Below, one piece after another: positions 27,828 through 37,795 of a DNA stretch of 64,000 nucleotides; positions within the stretch are counted from its first letter, which is position 1; every line of letters starts with the position of its first letter. Location of the stretch: the NCBI RefSeq assembly GCF_002797875.1, contig NZ_PGFC01000001.1, positions 186,001-250,000 of the forward strand, given 5' to 3'. The stretch comes from Pseudoscardovia suis (GTDB lineage: Bacteria > Actinomycetota > Actinomycetes > Actinomycetales > Bifidobacteriaceae). The notes beneath the pieces are model-generated. The model saw nothing but the letters and a program-made list of their open reading frames with translations. It was not told where the DNA came from and searched no databases. Position numbers and translations under genes: made by a program.

Positions 27828-28568
27828 ATGTCAAGTGAACCCAGTGCAAAAGAATCCAGTCGGCCAGCCGCGCCCAGCGCATCGGCGACAGCCGTGCAGA
27901 CATCCGCAGGCCGTGCCGCCGCCAACAGGCAGTGGAAGAACGTGGTGCCGGCACTCACACCATGGGGCAAGAACATCGTCAAGCCCGAGGCCACCGGCAA
28001 GCATGTGCTCATCATGCCGGGCATCGGCTACACGGTCGACCGCCCGTTGCTGTATTGGGCTGCGCAAGCGCTCGCACCGCAAGGTTGGTATGTCGACCGT
28101 CTCGACCTCAAGCTCACCGAAAGCGTGGAGTTCCCGGAGATGATCGACTGCATGGAACGCGTCATAGACGTGTGGCGCGCCAAGTCGCTTGACCGGGCGC
28201 GCCAAGCGGGGGAGGACCCGAACCTGCTGGTCATCACGAAGTCGCTTTCCACGTTGTCGTTCCCGCATGCCGCTCGCCTTGGCTTGCGTGTCGTGCTTCT
28301 CACGCCGGTGCTCAATCCGCCGCCGTTCGACAAGCACAAGTCCATCATCCCCGTGCCGCTTCCCGCTCCTGCGAACGAAGCACCGCAGCCTCTTATCTGC
28401 GCCGGCACGGCTGATCCGTACTTCGATGACGCCAAGGCGCATCTGCTCACCGACCATGTGCGCACGTTCGAAGGGGCGAACCATTCCATCGAAGTGCCGG
28501 GGGACTGGGAGCGGTCGCTCACGTATCTGCATGATGTCACGAAAGCAATCGTGGAATACGCGGGTTGA
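27828..28568 (+). CDS. Alpha/beta-hydrolase-like protein
   Basis: A 246-residue protein with alpha/beta-hydrolase features: strand and turn HVLIMPGIGYTVDRPLLYW, a possible nucleophile elbow LVITKSLSTLSF, the acid turn ICAGTADPYFDD and the His-bearing EGANHSIEVPGDW. The elbow reads TKSLS rather than GxSxG, so activity is uncertain. About 40 low-complexity residues precede the domain. AAAAGGACACCGC lies before the ATG at 27828. It stands alone between the 71-bp array and eno. Substrate unknown. Confidence 0.65.
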   Translation: MSSEPSAKESSRPAAPSASATAVQTSAGRAAANRQWKNVVPALTPWGKNIVKPEATGKHVLIMPGIGYTVDRPLLYWAAQALAPQGWYVDRLDLKLTESVEFPEMIDCMERVIDVWRAKSLDRARQAGEDPNLLVITKSLSTLSFPHAARLGLRVVLLTPVLNPPPFDKHKSIIPVPLPAPANEAPQPLICAGTADPYFDDAKAHLLTDHVRTFEGANHSIEVPGDWERSLTYLHDVTKAIVEYAG

Positions 28569-30249
<1,681 letters not shown>

Positions 30250-30364
30250 TCCATCCGGTGCGCATCCTGTTCATGTGATGTGATGTCATGTGATGTGATG
30301 CGCGCTTGATTGCATGATTCCTCGGCTGCCGGCGATTCGCTGGCGGCAGGGGAGCGAGCGTATG

Positions 30365-30427
30365 CCCGTCCCGCACGACAGGCGCGCGAACCACCATGGT
30401 TCGTCGCGTTGAGTCGAGCGGGACGGG
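30365..30427. repeat. Nested inverted repeat between eno and the divIC-like gene
   Basis: CCCGTCCCGC (30365-30374) is perfectly inverted as GCGGGACGGG (30418-30427). Inside, CGAACCA and TGGTTCG form a second perfect 7-bp stem. It is followed by TATTTT. It could be the eno terminator with an unusually long loop, or a site overlapping the promoter of the next gene, because TATTTT (30429-30434) is 6 nt before that ATG. Confidence 0.6.
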
Positions 30428-30440
30428 TATTTTCATAGAT

Positions 30441-31328
30441 ATGCCAACGAAAGCTCCCCGTTCGGGCGTCCGGCCGGGCACCCGCTCAACCCGCAGTACT
30501 GCAGCAGGCTCCAGCAAACCGCGTGTAGGCATGACCCGCGGTGGCGGTTCCCGCGCGGAATCATCCCGCAGCGACACGCGACATTCGAACCATTCCAATT
30601 CAGCTGAGCACAATTCGGGCGGGCGCAGTAACAGCGTCTGGGGTTCGACGCGCCGATCCGGCACCAATGGTTCCGCTGGCAGCACGAAGAACCGTGATTC
30701 TTCCGCTCATGGGAACGGTGGCGGGAACGAATCCACGGGCGACGCGAACAGCGGATCGGTGCTCAGCTTCATTGTCGTGCTTATCATCATCGCCATCGCC
30801 TTCTTGCAATTCGCACAAGTGCTCACGTTGTACGTGCAAAATCGCAAGGAATTGGACGCCGCAAAGTCGCAGGAAGCTCAGCTTGCCGCGCAGAAGGCCG
30901 ACTTGGAAGACGAGATCCAGAGGTGGGGCGACAAGACGTATGTGGAGGCGCAGGCCAGGTCGCGCCTCGGTTTCGTGTATTCCGGCGAAAAACCCGTGTA
31001 TCTCATCAACACTGGCAGGGATTCGGATTCCGACACGTCAACCGCCAATGGTTCGCAAAAGACGGGTTCGACCATGCCGTGGTACAAGGAACTCATGTAT
31101 TCGCTGCAAAAGTCGGATGATACATCTGGAAACGCCACGGATGCGACGATCGGCAAGGTGTTGGGAACGCAATCGTCCGATGCTTCCAGTTCGCCTTCCG
31201 CTTCGCAGGGTGCTTCCGCTTCGGCGGATGCCTCGGCTTCAGGCGATGCTGCGTCCTCTGATGCAGGGAGTTCAGGTGAGAGCGCCAGTGCGGGCGGGTC
31301 TGATTCCAGTTCTTCCGCAGCCCAGTGA
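30441..31328 (+). CDS. FtsB/DivIC-like septum formation initiator
   Basis: A 295-residue bitopic membrane protein. About 105 low-complexity cytoplasmic residues (Ser/Gly/Arg/Asn) precede a single membrane segment (SVLSFIVVLIIIAIAFLQFA), followed by a short coiled coil (KELDAAKSQEAQLAAQKADL) and the DivIC-type WGDKTYVEAQARSRLGFVY. A Ser/Ala-rich tail of about 90 residues ends the protein. FtsB/DivIC proteins assemble with FtsL/FtsQ-type proteins at the septum. Location after eno and before DUF501 and ppx is the standard actinobacterial order. No binding site; leaderless start at 30441 is inferred; 30396 is the alternative. Confidence 0.82.
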   Translation: MPTKAPRSGVRPGTRSTRSTAAGSSKPRVGMTRGGGSRAESSRSDTRHSNHSNSAEHNSGGRSNSVWGSTRRSGTNGSAGSTKNRDSSAHGNGGGNESTGDANSGSVLSFIVVLIIIAIAFLQFAQVLTLYVQNRKELDAAKSQEAQLAAQKADLEDEIQRWGDKTYVEAQARSRLGFVYSGEKPVYLINTGRDSDSDTSTANGSQKTGSTMPWYKELMYSLQKSDDTSGNATDATIGKVLGTQSSDASSSPSASQGASASADASASGDAASSDAGSSGESASAGGSDSSSSAAQ

Positions 31329-31457
31329 GCATCGCTGGGTCTGCCGACGCAGTACCACCCGCCTGTGAACCCTGCCTATGAACTCAGCGCTAATTCACCC
31401 GCATCAACCTGCTAGCGCCAATCCATCCGTGTCAATGAACCCAGCTTGAGAGGAAAC

Positions 31458-32153
31458 ATGACAGATTCCACGAATTCCATCCGCGACGACCGCCACCACA
31501 CGCCGCGCGCCGTGGCGGAAACGCCGACGCCCGACGAGGAGGCGTTTGCGGCGCAGCTGTTGGAGCGGATCATGCGAGACGTGCCGTCCGACGACGATAT
31601 CGCCGCTGTGCAACGCCAGTTGGGAAGGTATCCGCGTGGCATGGTCGCGGTGGGCAGGCGGTGTGACGTGTGCGGAACGCCGCTCGTCACCGTCACCCGT
31701 CCGCTGGTGGACGGGAAGGTGCCGTTCCCCACGACGTTCTATCTGTGCGGAACGGCGGCGGTGCGTGCGGCGTCGCGTCTCGAAGCGCAGGGCGTGATGG
31801 CGCAGTACACGCAGCTTGTGCACGATGACGCCAAGATCAGCGCTGCATACCATCGCGCCCACCGGCTGTATTTGGCATTCCGTCACGCGCTTGCCGTGCG
31901 CTTGGGCGACACGGAGGAGCATATCGAATCGGTGAGCGCCGGCGGGCTGCCCACTCGCGTCAAATGTCTGCATGCGCTTATCGGACAAAGCCTTGTGATG
32001 GGTCCGGGCGCCAATCCGATCGGAGACATGGCTCTCGAACGCATGAAGGATGAATTCAGCCCGTCGGTATGCCGCTGCCATGCTGACAATGCTGACAATG
32101 CTGACAATGCAGGCAGCGTCGTCAACGCAAACAGCACAGGGGAGGAACAATGA
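31458..32153 (+). CDS. DUF501 domain protein
   Basis: A 231-residue cytoplasmic protein of unknown function. The DUF501 region spans about residues 35-200, with RQLGRYPRGMVAVGRRC, TFYLCG and CLHALIGQSLVMGPGANPIG. Cysteines in RCDVCGTP, YLCG, VKCLHA and VCRCH could bind metal. The C-terminus has a triple Asn-Ala-Asp repeat from a 9-bp tandem repeat. GAGAGGAAAC precedes the ATG at 31458. It sits between divIC-like and ppx, overlapping ppx by 4 nt. Confidence 0.85.
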   Translation: MTDSTNSIRDDRHHTPRAVAETPTPDEEAFAAQLLERIMRDVPSDDDIAAVQRQLGRYPRGMVAVGRRCDVCGTPLVTVTRPLVDGKVPFPTTFYLCGTAAVRAASRLEAQGVMAQYTQLVHDDAKISAAYHRAHRLYLAFRHALAVRLGDTEEHIESVSAGGLPTRVKCLHALIGQSLVMGPGANPIGDMALERMKDEFSPSVCRCHADNADNADNAGSVVNANSTGEEQ

Positions 32154-33157
32154 GCAAAGCAGTCACTGTTGCAGGAATCGACTGCGGAACCAATTCGATT
32201 CGCCTCATGGTGGCGCAGGTCGATGATGCGGGCATGCACGTGGTGGTGCCCCGCATCATGCGCGTCGTGCGCCTGGGGCAGGGCATCGATGAGACGCACC
32301 GGTTCGCCGACGAGGCGTTGGAACGCACATACGCTGCGTGCCGTGAGTTCGCCGATGTGCTAGGCAAGCATCCGGTCGATGCACTGCGTTTCGTGGCGAC
32401 GTCCGCGACGCGCGATGCGCGCAATCGCGAGGATTTTGAAAACACCGTCGAGCAGATTCTCGGAGTGAGGCCCGATGTGATTCCCGGCACCGAGGAGGCG
32501 CGGCTGAGTTTCCTTGGTGCCACGTCCGTCGTGGACCAGCAGGCCGGCGGGGTGGCGAAGCCGCCGTATGTGGTCGTCGACTTGGGCGGCGGATCCACCG
32601 AGGTGGTGCTTGGCGGCGAAGGCGATGATGCGGACACCGTGCAAGCGGCGTTTTCGATGAACATCGGATCCGTGCGCATGTCGGAACGCCACCTGCACAC
32701 CGATCCTCCCACTCAGGAAGAAATCGCCGCAGCCACGCGAGACATCGACGAGCGCATCACCGAGGCTTTCCGCACCGTGTCGGCCGGCACGGCGCGCACA
32801 ATCATCGGCGTCTCCGGCACTGTCACGACGATGACCGGTCTGGCGCTGGGATTGTCCACATACGATAAGAGCGCCGTGGACGGTGCCCGCGTCAGCATCG
32901 ACGCCGTGTGCGACACCGATGACAGGATCTTGCGCATGAGCCGCGCCGACAGGGCGCAGTACCCGGTCATCCATCCCGGACGCATCGATGTGATTGGCGG
33001 CGGCGCGCTCGTGTGGACCCGCGTGCTGCGGCGCATCCAAGAGGCTGCGCGCGAACAGGGGCACGACATCGATTCCTACATGGCATCCGAACATGGCCTG
33101 CTCGATGGAATCGTGCGCGACCTGGCGCAGCGGGTGCGCGGGGGCGGCGAAGCCTAG
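32150..33157 (+). CDS. Exopolyphosphatase / guanosine pentaphosphate phosphohydrolase (Ppx/GppA)
   Basis: A 335-residue enzyme of the ASKHA fold. Phosphate-1 motif GIDCGTNSIRLMVA, catalytic Glu region VIPGTEEARLSFLGA, phosphate-2 motif VVDLGGGSTEVVLG and adenosine-like motif DVIGGGALVWTRVL are present. It hydrolyses polyphosphate and/or pppGpp; the short length suits actinobacterial Ppx1/Ppx2 types. The GAGGAACA before the ATG and the 4-nt overlap show coupling to DUF501. Confidence 0.9.
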   Translation: MSKAVTVAGIDCGTNSIRLMVAQVDDAGMHVVVPRIMRVVRLGQGIDETHRFADEALERTYAACREFADVLGKHPVDALRFVATSATRDARNREDFENTVEQILGVRPDVIPGTEEARLSFLGATSVVDQQAGGVAKPPYVVVDLGGGSTEVVLGGEGDDADTVQAAFSMNIGSVRMSERHLHTDPPTQEEIAAATRDIDERITEAFRTVSAGTARTIIGVSGTVTTMTGLALGLSTYDKSAVDGARVSIDAVCDTDDRILRMSRADRAQYPVIHPGRIDVIGGGALVWTRVLRRIQEAAREQGHDIDSYMASEHGLLDGIVRDLAQRVRGGGEA

Positions 33158-33287
33158 CCTTCGCGGCATCCGGCAGTGTGCGCGGCGGAAGGAATCGCAT
33201 GACGGTTCGTAGCCGTTCGGCTATCAGCACACCCATGGATGGGGTAGTATGGTGGTTCTGTGCAATGCCTTGGCATGGCACGGCGAT

Positions 33288-33372
33288 GCCCCAGTGGCGA
33301 AATCGGTAGCCGCAGCGGACTTAAAATCCGCCTCCGTAAGGATTACGAGTTCGAGTCTCGTCTGGGGTACCA
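33288..33372 (+). tRNA. tRNA-Leu (anticodon UAA)
   Basis: An 85-nt class II tRNA. Acceptor GCCCCAG (33288-33294) pairs with CTGGGGT (33362-33368), discriminator A, and CCA is encoded (33370-33372). Anticodon stem GCGGA/TCCGC encloses CTTAAAA, anticodon TAA at 33322-33324. The long variable arm and the T-loop GAGTTCGAGTCTC fit leucine. TAGTAT at 33245-33250 may be its -10 box. Confidence 0.96.
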
Positions 33373-33468
33373 GCGCATTCCGGTGCTGCAAGGAATCGGA
33401 ATGCCTGCATGCACCGCAAGGTGCTCGTGCAGAACGCAGTAACAGCCCGCATAAGCGAGGAGAATGCA

Positions 33469-33870
33469 ATGGCAGAAGACGTCATGCCCACAGTGAACGC
33501 CGAGTTCGGCGCCAAGCCGGTCATCGAATTCCCGGCCACCGAAGCCCCCAAGGGCCTCAAGGTCGTGGAGCTTGTGGAAGGCAATGGCCCGCTGGTGCGT
33601 GCCGGCGATACGGTGACCGTGGATTATTACGGCGCTGTCTGGGGCAGCGACACGCCCTTCGACTCCAGCTATGACCGCGGCACGCCGGCGCAATTCGCCA
33701 TCGGCGTGGGCCAGGTCATCAAGGGATGGGACCTGGCGATCGTCGGCCGCAGCCGCCGTTCCCGCCTCCTCATCTCCATCCCCTCCGACTACGGCTATGG
33801 TTCCCGTGGCATCCCCCAGGCGGGCATCAAGGGCGGCGACACCCTCGTGTTCGTTGTCGACATCCACTGA
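33469..33870 (+). CDS. FKBP-type peptidyl-prolyl cis-trans isomerase
   Basis: A 133-residue single-domain FKBP that speeds proline isomerisation during folding. Conserved stretches are GDTVTVDYYGAVWGSDTPFD, FAIGVGQVIKGWDLAIVG and IPSDYGYGSRG with GGDTLVFVVDI at the end. No signal peptide, so cytoplasmic. GCGAGGAGAATGCA precedes the ATG at 33469. Confidence 0.93.
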   Translation: MAEDVMPTVNAEFGAKPVIEFPATEAPKGLKVVELVEGNGPLVRAGDTVTVDYYGAVWGSDTPFDSSYDRGTPAQFAIGVGQVIKGWDLAIVGRSRRSRLLISIPSDYGYGSRGIPQAGIKGGDTLVFVVDIH

Positions 33871-33953
33871 GTGTCGCAGCAGCCGTTCAACCGGTTTCCA
33901 CATAATCTTTCCGGCATCAGCCGGACGCCCCACGGCGCGAAGCCGTGAGCGGG

Positions 33954-33983
33954 ACGCCTGCGGTTCATGGCCGCAGGCGTTTG
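33954..33983 (+). terminator. Probable terminator after the FKBP gene
   Basis: ACGCCTGCGG (33954-33963) and CCGCAGGCGT (33971-33980) form a perfect 10-bp stem with a 7-nt loop, followed by only a short TT run. A second hairpin (CACGGC/GCCGTG) lies just upstream. The strong stem supports termination; the weak T-tract leaves doubt. Confidence 0.6.
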
Positions 33984-34065
33984 CGCACACATACCCATAC
34001 ACCACACGTCCGCACGGGGTTCCCGCGGGCGTGACGCATCCGTCATGGACGACAGGGAGGTCAGC

Positions 34066-34548
34066 ATGGCCGAAGAAAAGACAGTCCTGCTCACGCAGGA
34101 GGCATATGACAAGCTGAAGAAGGAACTTGAGTGGCGCGAAGGCCCCAATCGTGAGGAAATCACGCAGAAGATCGCCGCAGCCCGCGCTGAAGGCGACCTT
34201 TCCGAAAACGGCGGCTACCAGGCCGCCCGCGAGGCGCAGGGCAAGAACGAGGGCCGCATCAACGAGCTCATCGTCAAGCTGCGCAACGCCCAGATCATGC
34301 AGGCCCCCAAGGCAGGCACGGTGGGCAACGGTTCCGTCGTCACCATCGAGATCGCTGGCAACGAGATGACCTACGTGCTCGGCAGCCGTGACATCGCCGT
34401 GGCGACCGAATATGACGTCATCAGCCCCGAATCCCCGATCGGCGCCGCCATCGAAGGCCACAAGGCCGGCGACGAAGTGACGTACGAGGCTCCCAACGGC
34501 CGCAAGATCACCGTCACGATCAAGGACGCCAAGCCCCTCGCGGCGTAG
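34066..34548 (+). CDS. greA: Transcription elongation factor GreA
   Basis: A 160-residue factor that rescues backtracked RNA polymerase by stimulating transcript cleavage. The N-terminal coiled coil carries the acidic tip DLSENGGYQAAREAQG; the C-terminal globular domain ends with SPIGAAIEGHKAGDEV and APNGRKITVTI. GGGAGGTCAGC precedes the ATG at 34066; the longer frame from 33967 is not needed. Followed by a strong terminator. Confidence 0.95.
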   Translation: MAEEKTVLLTQEAYDKLKKELEWREGPNREEITQKIAAARAEGDLSENGGYQAAREAQGKNEGRINELIVKLRNAQIMQAPKAGTVGNGSVVTIEIAGNEMTYVLGSRDIAVATEYDVISPESPIGAAIEGHKAGDEVTYEAPNGRKITVTIKDAKPLAA

Positions 34549-34619
34549 GCGCGGCTATCAGCTGTATCTTTCAATCGCATCTTCTAAGCACATCTTCATA
34601 ATCATGTCGATGCGATGGC

Positions 34620-34658
34620 AATTCGGTGCGGTGGCAGTTGTCACCGCACCGAATTTTT
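34620..34658 (+). terminator. Rho-independent terminator of greA
   Basis: AATTCGGTGCGGTG (34620-34633) pairs with CACCGCACCGAATT, followed by a T-run to 34658. It is 72 nt after the greA stop and 19 nt before the convergent radical SAM gene's stop. Confidence 0.92.
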
Positions 34659-34676
34659 AGTGTCGCACGCAGGTTT

Positions 34677-35837
34677 TCAGTGCCACACGCCGGGGATTGG
34701 CGTATGGCAGGTGGGGCAGGTGCCGTCTCCTGCGGGCGCGGAGAGCAAATCGGATTCAATCATGTACCAGTCGCGTTGGATGAGCGTGGCACCGCACGCA
34801 GGGCACAGCGTGGCGTCTCCGGCGCTGTCGTGCACATTGCCCGTATACACGTAGCGCAGGCCCTCGTCCATGGCGATCGAACGCGCCCGTTCCAGTGTCG
34901 CGGCAGGAGTGGGCGGCACATCGAGCATGCGGTAGTCAGGGTGGAACGCGGAGAAATGCAACGGCACGTCGCAGCCCACATGTTCGCGAATCCAGATGCA
35001 TTCGGCGTGCAGCTGCGCATCGTCGTCATTGTGACCGGGGATGAGCAGTGTCGTGAGCTCCACCCAGCAGTCCGTGTCATTGCACGCATAGTCGATGATG
35101 CGCAGCACGTCGGCGAGCCGCGAGCCGGTGATGCGCTCGTAGAAGTCCTCGGTGAAGCCCTTGAGGTCGATGTTCGCCGCATCCATGTGCGGGTAGAAGT
35201 CGCGTGCGGCGGCAAGCTCCATATTGCCTGCGGTCACGGCGATGGGATGGATTCCGCGGTCACGGCAGGCGTTGGCTGTGTCGATGGCGTATTCGGCAAA
35301 CACGATGGGGTCATTGTATGTGAACGCCACTGATTCCACGCCGTCGCGCACTGCCGCCGTGGCGATCTGCACTGGCGAAGCCTCGGCGCCCAGGCGGTCC
35401 CAGTCCCGTGCTTTGGAAATGTCCCAGTTCTGGCAGAACCGGCATGCGCTGTTGCAGCCCGCCGTGCCGAAGCTGAGCACGCGGCTGCCCGGCAGGAAGT
35501 GGTTGAGGGGTTTCTTCTCAACCGGGTCGATGGCGAAGCCGGAACTGCGCCCATAGGTGTCGCAATGTATGAGGCCATCGTCATGGCAGGAGCGCACGAA
35601 GCAGAACCCGCGCTGACCGGGGCGCAGCCGGCAGTGCCGTGGGCACACGTCGCATACGACGCGACCATCGGCACCCCGGTGCTGCCACCTGCCGACATCC
35701 GGGGAGGTGTCACCCGCATTGGTGCGCTGATCGGAAGCAGAAGCGGCGGAGGCCGGAGAGGCGGAGGCGGAAGCGGTGGAGGCCGGAGAGGCGGAGGCGG
35801 AAGCGGTGGAGGCGGAAGCGGTGGATGAGGTTGCCAT
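34677..35837 (-). CDS. AmmeMemoRadiSam-system radical SAM enzyme
   Basis: A 386-residue protein. The radical SAM cluster motif is CNSACRFC (Cys-x3-Cys-x2-Cys), after an N-terminal Cys-rich lead-in (CDVCPRHC, RGFCFVR). SVAFTYNDP, MDAANIDLKGF and TTLLIPGHND are typical of the AmmeMemoRadiSam subgroup. Two Cys pairs near the C-terminus (CPACG, CPTCH) may bind zinc. Residues about 4-35 are a Ser/Ala/Thr/Pro low-complexity tract encoded by short DNA repeats. AAGGAACTGAC precedes the ATG at 35837. It starts one base after the stop of the Memo-AMMECR1 fusion. The reaction is unknown. Confidence 0.85.
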   Translation of the reverse strand: MATSSTASASTASASASPASTASASASPASAASASDQRTNAGDTSPDVGRWQHRGADGRVVCDVCPRHCRLRPGQRGFCFVRSCHDDGLIHCDTYGRSSGFAIDPVEKKPLNHFLPGSRVLSFGTAGCNSACRFCQNWDISKARDWDRLGAEASPVQIATAAVRDGVESVAFTYNDPIVFAEYAIDTANACRDRGIHPIAVTAGNMELAAARDFYPHMDAANIDLKGFTEDFYERITGSRLADVLRIIDYACNDTDCWVELTTLLIPGHNDDDAQLHAECIWIREHVGCDVPLHFSAFHPDYRMLDVPPTPAATLERARSIAMDEGLRYVYTGNVHDSAGDATLCPACGATLIQRDWYMIESDLLSAPAGDGTCPTCHTPIPGVWH

Positions 35838-35838
35838 G

Positions 35839-37536
35839 TCAGTTCCTTCCGACTTCGTCCGTGCCGGATGCATCGCGGTCGGTCGCCGTGCCGCTGTCGT
35901 GGAATGCGGTGACGCGGTAAGTCTGCGCGGTCATCTCGTCACTCCAATAATCACGGGGCAGACCTGCCTTGAGCAGCAGCTGCCCGACGAAATCATGCGG
36001 GTTGGGAAGTTGCTCCCACACTTGGGGCAGGTAGGTGGCGCGATGCCTGCCATCGCCCAATATCAGGCCATCCGCGCCAGGCGTGAGCGCCCGCTCCACC
36101 GCCTCGCGGCTTGACGCATCGATGGTATGCGGCGAGCCCAGCACCGAGACCTCCACGTCAAGGAACGGGTACTCCCACGGCCTCACGGCAGGGAAGCGAG
36201 GGTCGCGGAACGCGGCATCCACCGCGTGCTCGGCGACATCCGCCTCCAATGGTTGATGCGGCGTGAGCGTGCCGATGCATCCGCGCAATCGCCCGTCCTC
36301 GGTGAGCGTGACGAACGATGCGCCCGGGGTGTGCAACCAGGCGCGGGACTGCGCGCTGGCGGAATCGGACGCAGCGGGATGAGATGCGTCAGAATCCTGC
36401 GCGGCGGGATTGGCGCGGTGCGATTCTGGTTGTGCATCGGTTGCTGTGTCTGTCGAATCGATGCCCAGCGCATCCTCCAATGCACGGCGGGCGATCGAGA
36501 GCAGCACGGGACCGGCATCCGCGGGCAGGGCGGACGTGTCCCCACGGGAGGATTCCGAATCAGCGTTTTTAGCGCCAGCAGGTGACTTTCCGCCCGTCCA
36601 CACGCCGAACGATGCATAGCCGACCACTGCCTCATCGGGGTCAGGCATCGGACCACGCGGTTCGTCAGCGAGCGCCGGCACGCCGCCCTCGTCGCCGGAC
36701 GTGCAGCGCCCCAGCAGCACCGGCCGGATGCCCAGCTCGTCACATACGTCAAGCAGACCATTGATGGGGAACGCCCCGCATGCCCGTCGCGGGCGTATCG
36801 CTGGCGCGCCGCCGGTGATGTCAGCGATCGTGGCGTCGTCAAGCTCGCGTGCGTATTCGTGGGGATGGTAATGCGACAGGTCGGAGCTGATCACAATGGC
36901 CGTCTCGTCGCCTCCCCACAGGGCGCGCAGCACGTCACCCGCCTCCTGCGGATAGCAGTCGCCCACGTTGAGCGGCACGATGCGCACGCCGCCGCCCAGC
37001 GCACGCTGGATGAACGGCAGCTGCACCTCAACGGCATGTTCCTGCGCATGCGTGGCATCGTTGACAATCATGCACGGCACGCGGCGCTCGGCGTCGCGCT
37101 CGGCGTCGCGATCGACAGTGAGCGATCCCAAGGGCGTTTCGAACGCTCGTGCATTGCAACACGCCACGCCCCTCACCGCCACGCGATGCGTGGGGCCGGC
37201 AATCACGACACGGCGGATCTGGCCCCTGCCCCGCGCAAGCAGTGCGAACGCCAGCGCCGCCGTGCGCCCGGAGTAGCGATGGCCGGCATGCGGCACGATC
37301 ACGGCCTTTGGCACGCCCCTGGAGATGATGCCGGTTTCGCTCAAGTGCGCGACCTGTGCCTGCGCCTGCGCCAAGGCGTCGTCGACCCACTGGCGCAAAC
37401 GCTTCGGGCTCGCGGTGTAGAAGGCTCCAGCCACGGCGGCGGGGCGCACGTAAGCCGAGGCGTCGTCAAGGCCGGAGTGATTGAGAGAATCAGAATGATT
37501 GGAATGACCCGAATGGTCGGTGTGCTGGAACGTCAT
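35839..37536 (-). CDS. Fused Memo / AMMECR1 protein (AmmeMemoRadiSam B+A)
   Basis: A 565-residue fusion. The Memo-like domain (about 25-300) has the metal-site histidines in VPHAGHRYSG, HAQEHAVEVQLPF and SSDLSHYHPHEYA. After a Ser/Ala/Asp linker comes the AMMECR1 domain (about 360-545) with GASFVTLTEDGRLRGCIG, AFRDPRFPAV and LPQVWEQLPNPHDF. In many genomes these parts are separate genes linked to a radical SAM gene, as found here directly downstream. A joint modification or redox role is likely but undefined. A His-rich N-terminus (HTDHSGHSNHS) precedes the domain. AGAGGTGG lies before the ATG at 37536. Confidence 0.85.
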   Translation of the reverse strand: MTFQHTDHSGHSNHSDSLNHSGLDDASAYVRPAAVAGAFYTASPKRLRQWVDDALAQAQAQVAHLSETGIISRGVPKAVIVPHAGHRYSGRTAALAFALLARGRGQIRRVVIAGPTHRVAVRGVACCNARAFETPLGSLTVDRDAERDAERRVPCMIVNDATHAQEHAVEVQLPFIQRALGGGVRIVPLNVGDCYPQEAGDVLRALWGGDETAIVISSDLSHYHPHEYARELDDATIADITGGAPAIRPRRACGAFPINGLLDVCDELGIRPVLLGRCTSGDEGGVPALADEPRGPMPDPDEAVVGYASFGVWTGGKSPAGAKNADSESSRGDTSALPADAGPVLLSIARRALEDALGIDSTDTATDAQPESHRANPAAQDSDASHPAASDSASAQSRAWLHTPGASFVTLTEDGRLRGCIGTLTPHQPLEADVAEHAVDAAFRDPRFPAVRPWEYPFLDVEVSVLGSPHTIDASSREAVERALTPGADGLILGDGRHRATYLPQVWEQLPNPHDFVGQLLLKAGLPRDYWSDEMTAQTYRVTAFHDSGTATDRDASGTDEVGRN

Positions 37537-37685
37537 CGTAACCACCTCTGCTTTCCATTGTACGGGGCATGTGCGGGCATGGGGTTTGGGCTGCATGGGG
37601 TGTTTGCAGGGCATGCGCTGGCATATGCGTGGTGTGCCATGTGGCGTGGCGAGGCCAGTGAATCGCAGTGCGGGGTCAGGGCATG

Positions 37686-37712
37686 AAAAATGGCAGGCCG
37701 TGAAGCCTGCCA
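37686..37712 (-). terminator. Rho-independent terminator of the hemolysin III-like gene
   Basis: On the minus strand TGGCAGGC and GCCTGCCA (37712-37705 and 37698-37691) form a perfect 8-bp stem followed by TTTTT (37690-37686). It lies 84 nt after the stop of the gene ending at 37796. Confidence 0.88.
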
Positions 37713-37723
37713 TGATCCCGAGC

Positions 37724-37747
37724 GCCAGCGGCCGTGACCCCGCTGGC
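37724..37747 (-). other. Second hairpin upstream of the terminator (possible small RNA)
   Basis: GCCAGCGG (37724-37731) and CCGCTGGC (37740-37747) form a perfect 8-bp stem, bracketed by CCCG and CGGG. Together with the terminator at 37686-37712 it gives two adjacent strong hairpins in the 3' region of the hemolysin III-like gene. It may be part of the 3' UTR or a small RNA; no known family was recognised. Confidence 0.35.
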
Positions 37748-37795
37748 AACCGGGAAGAATTGAAAATGACGGGGTGCACATCACCGCATCGCGCA

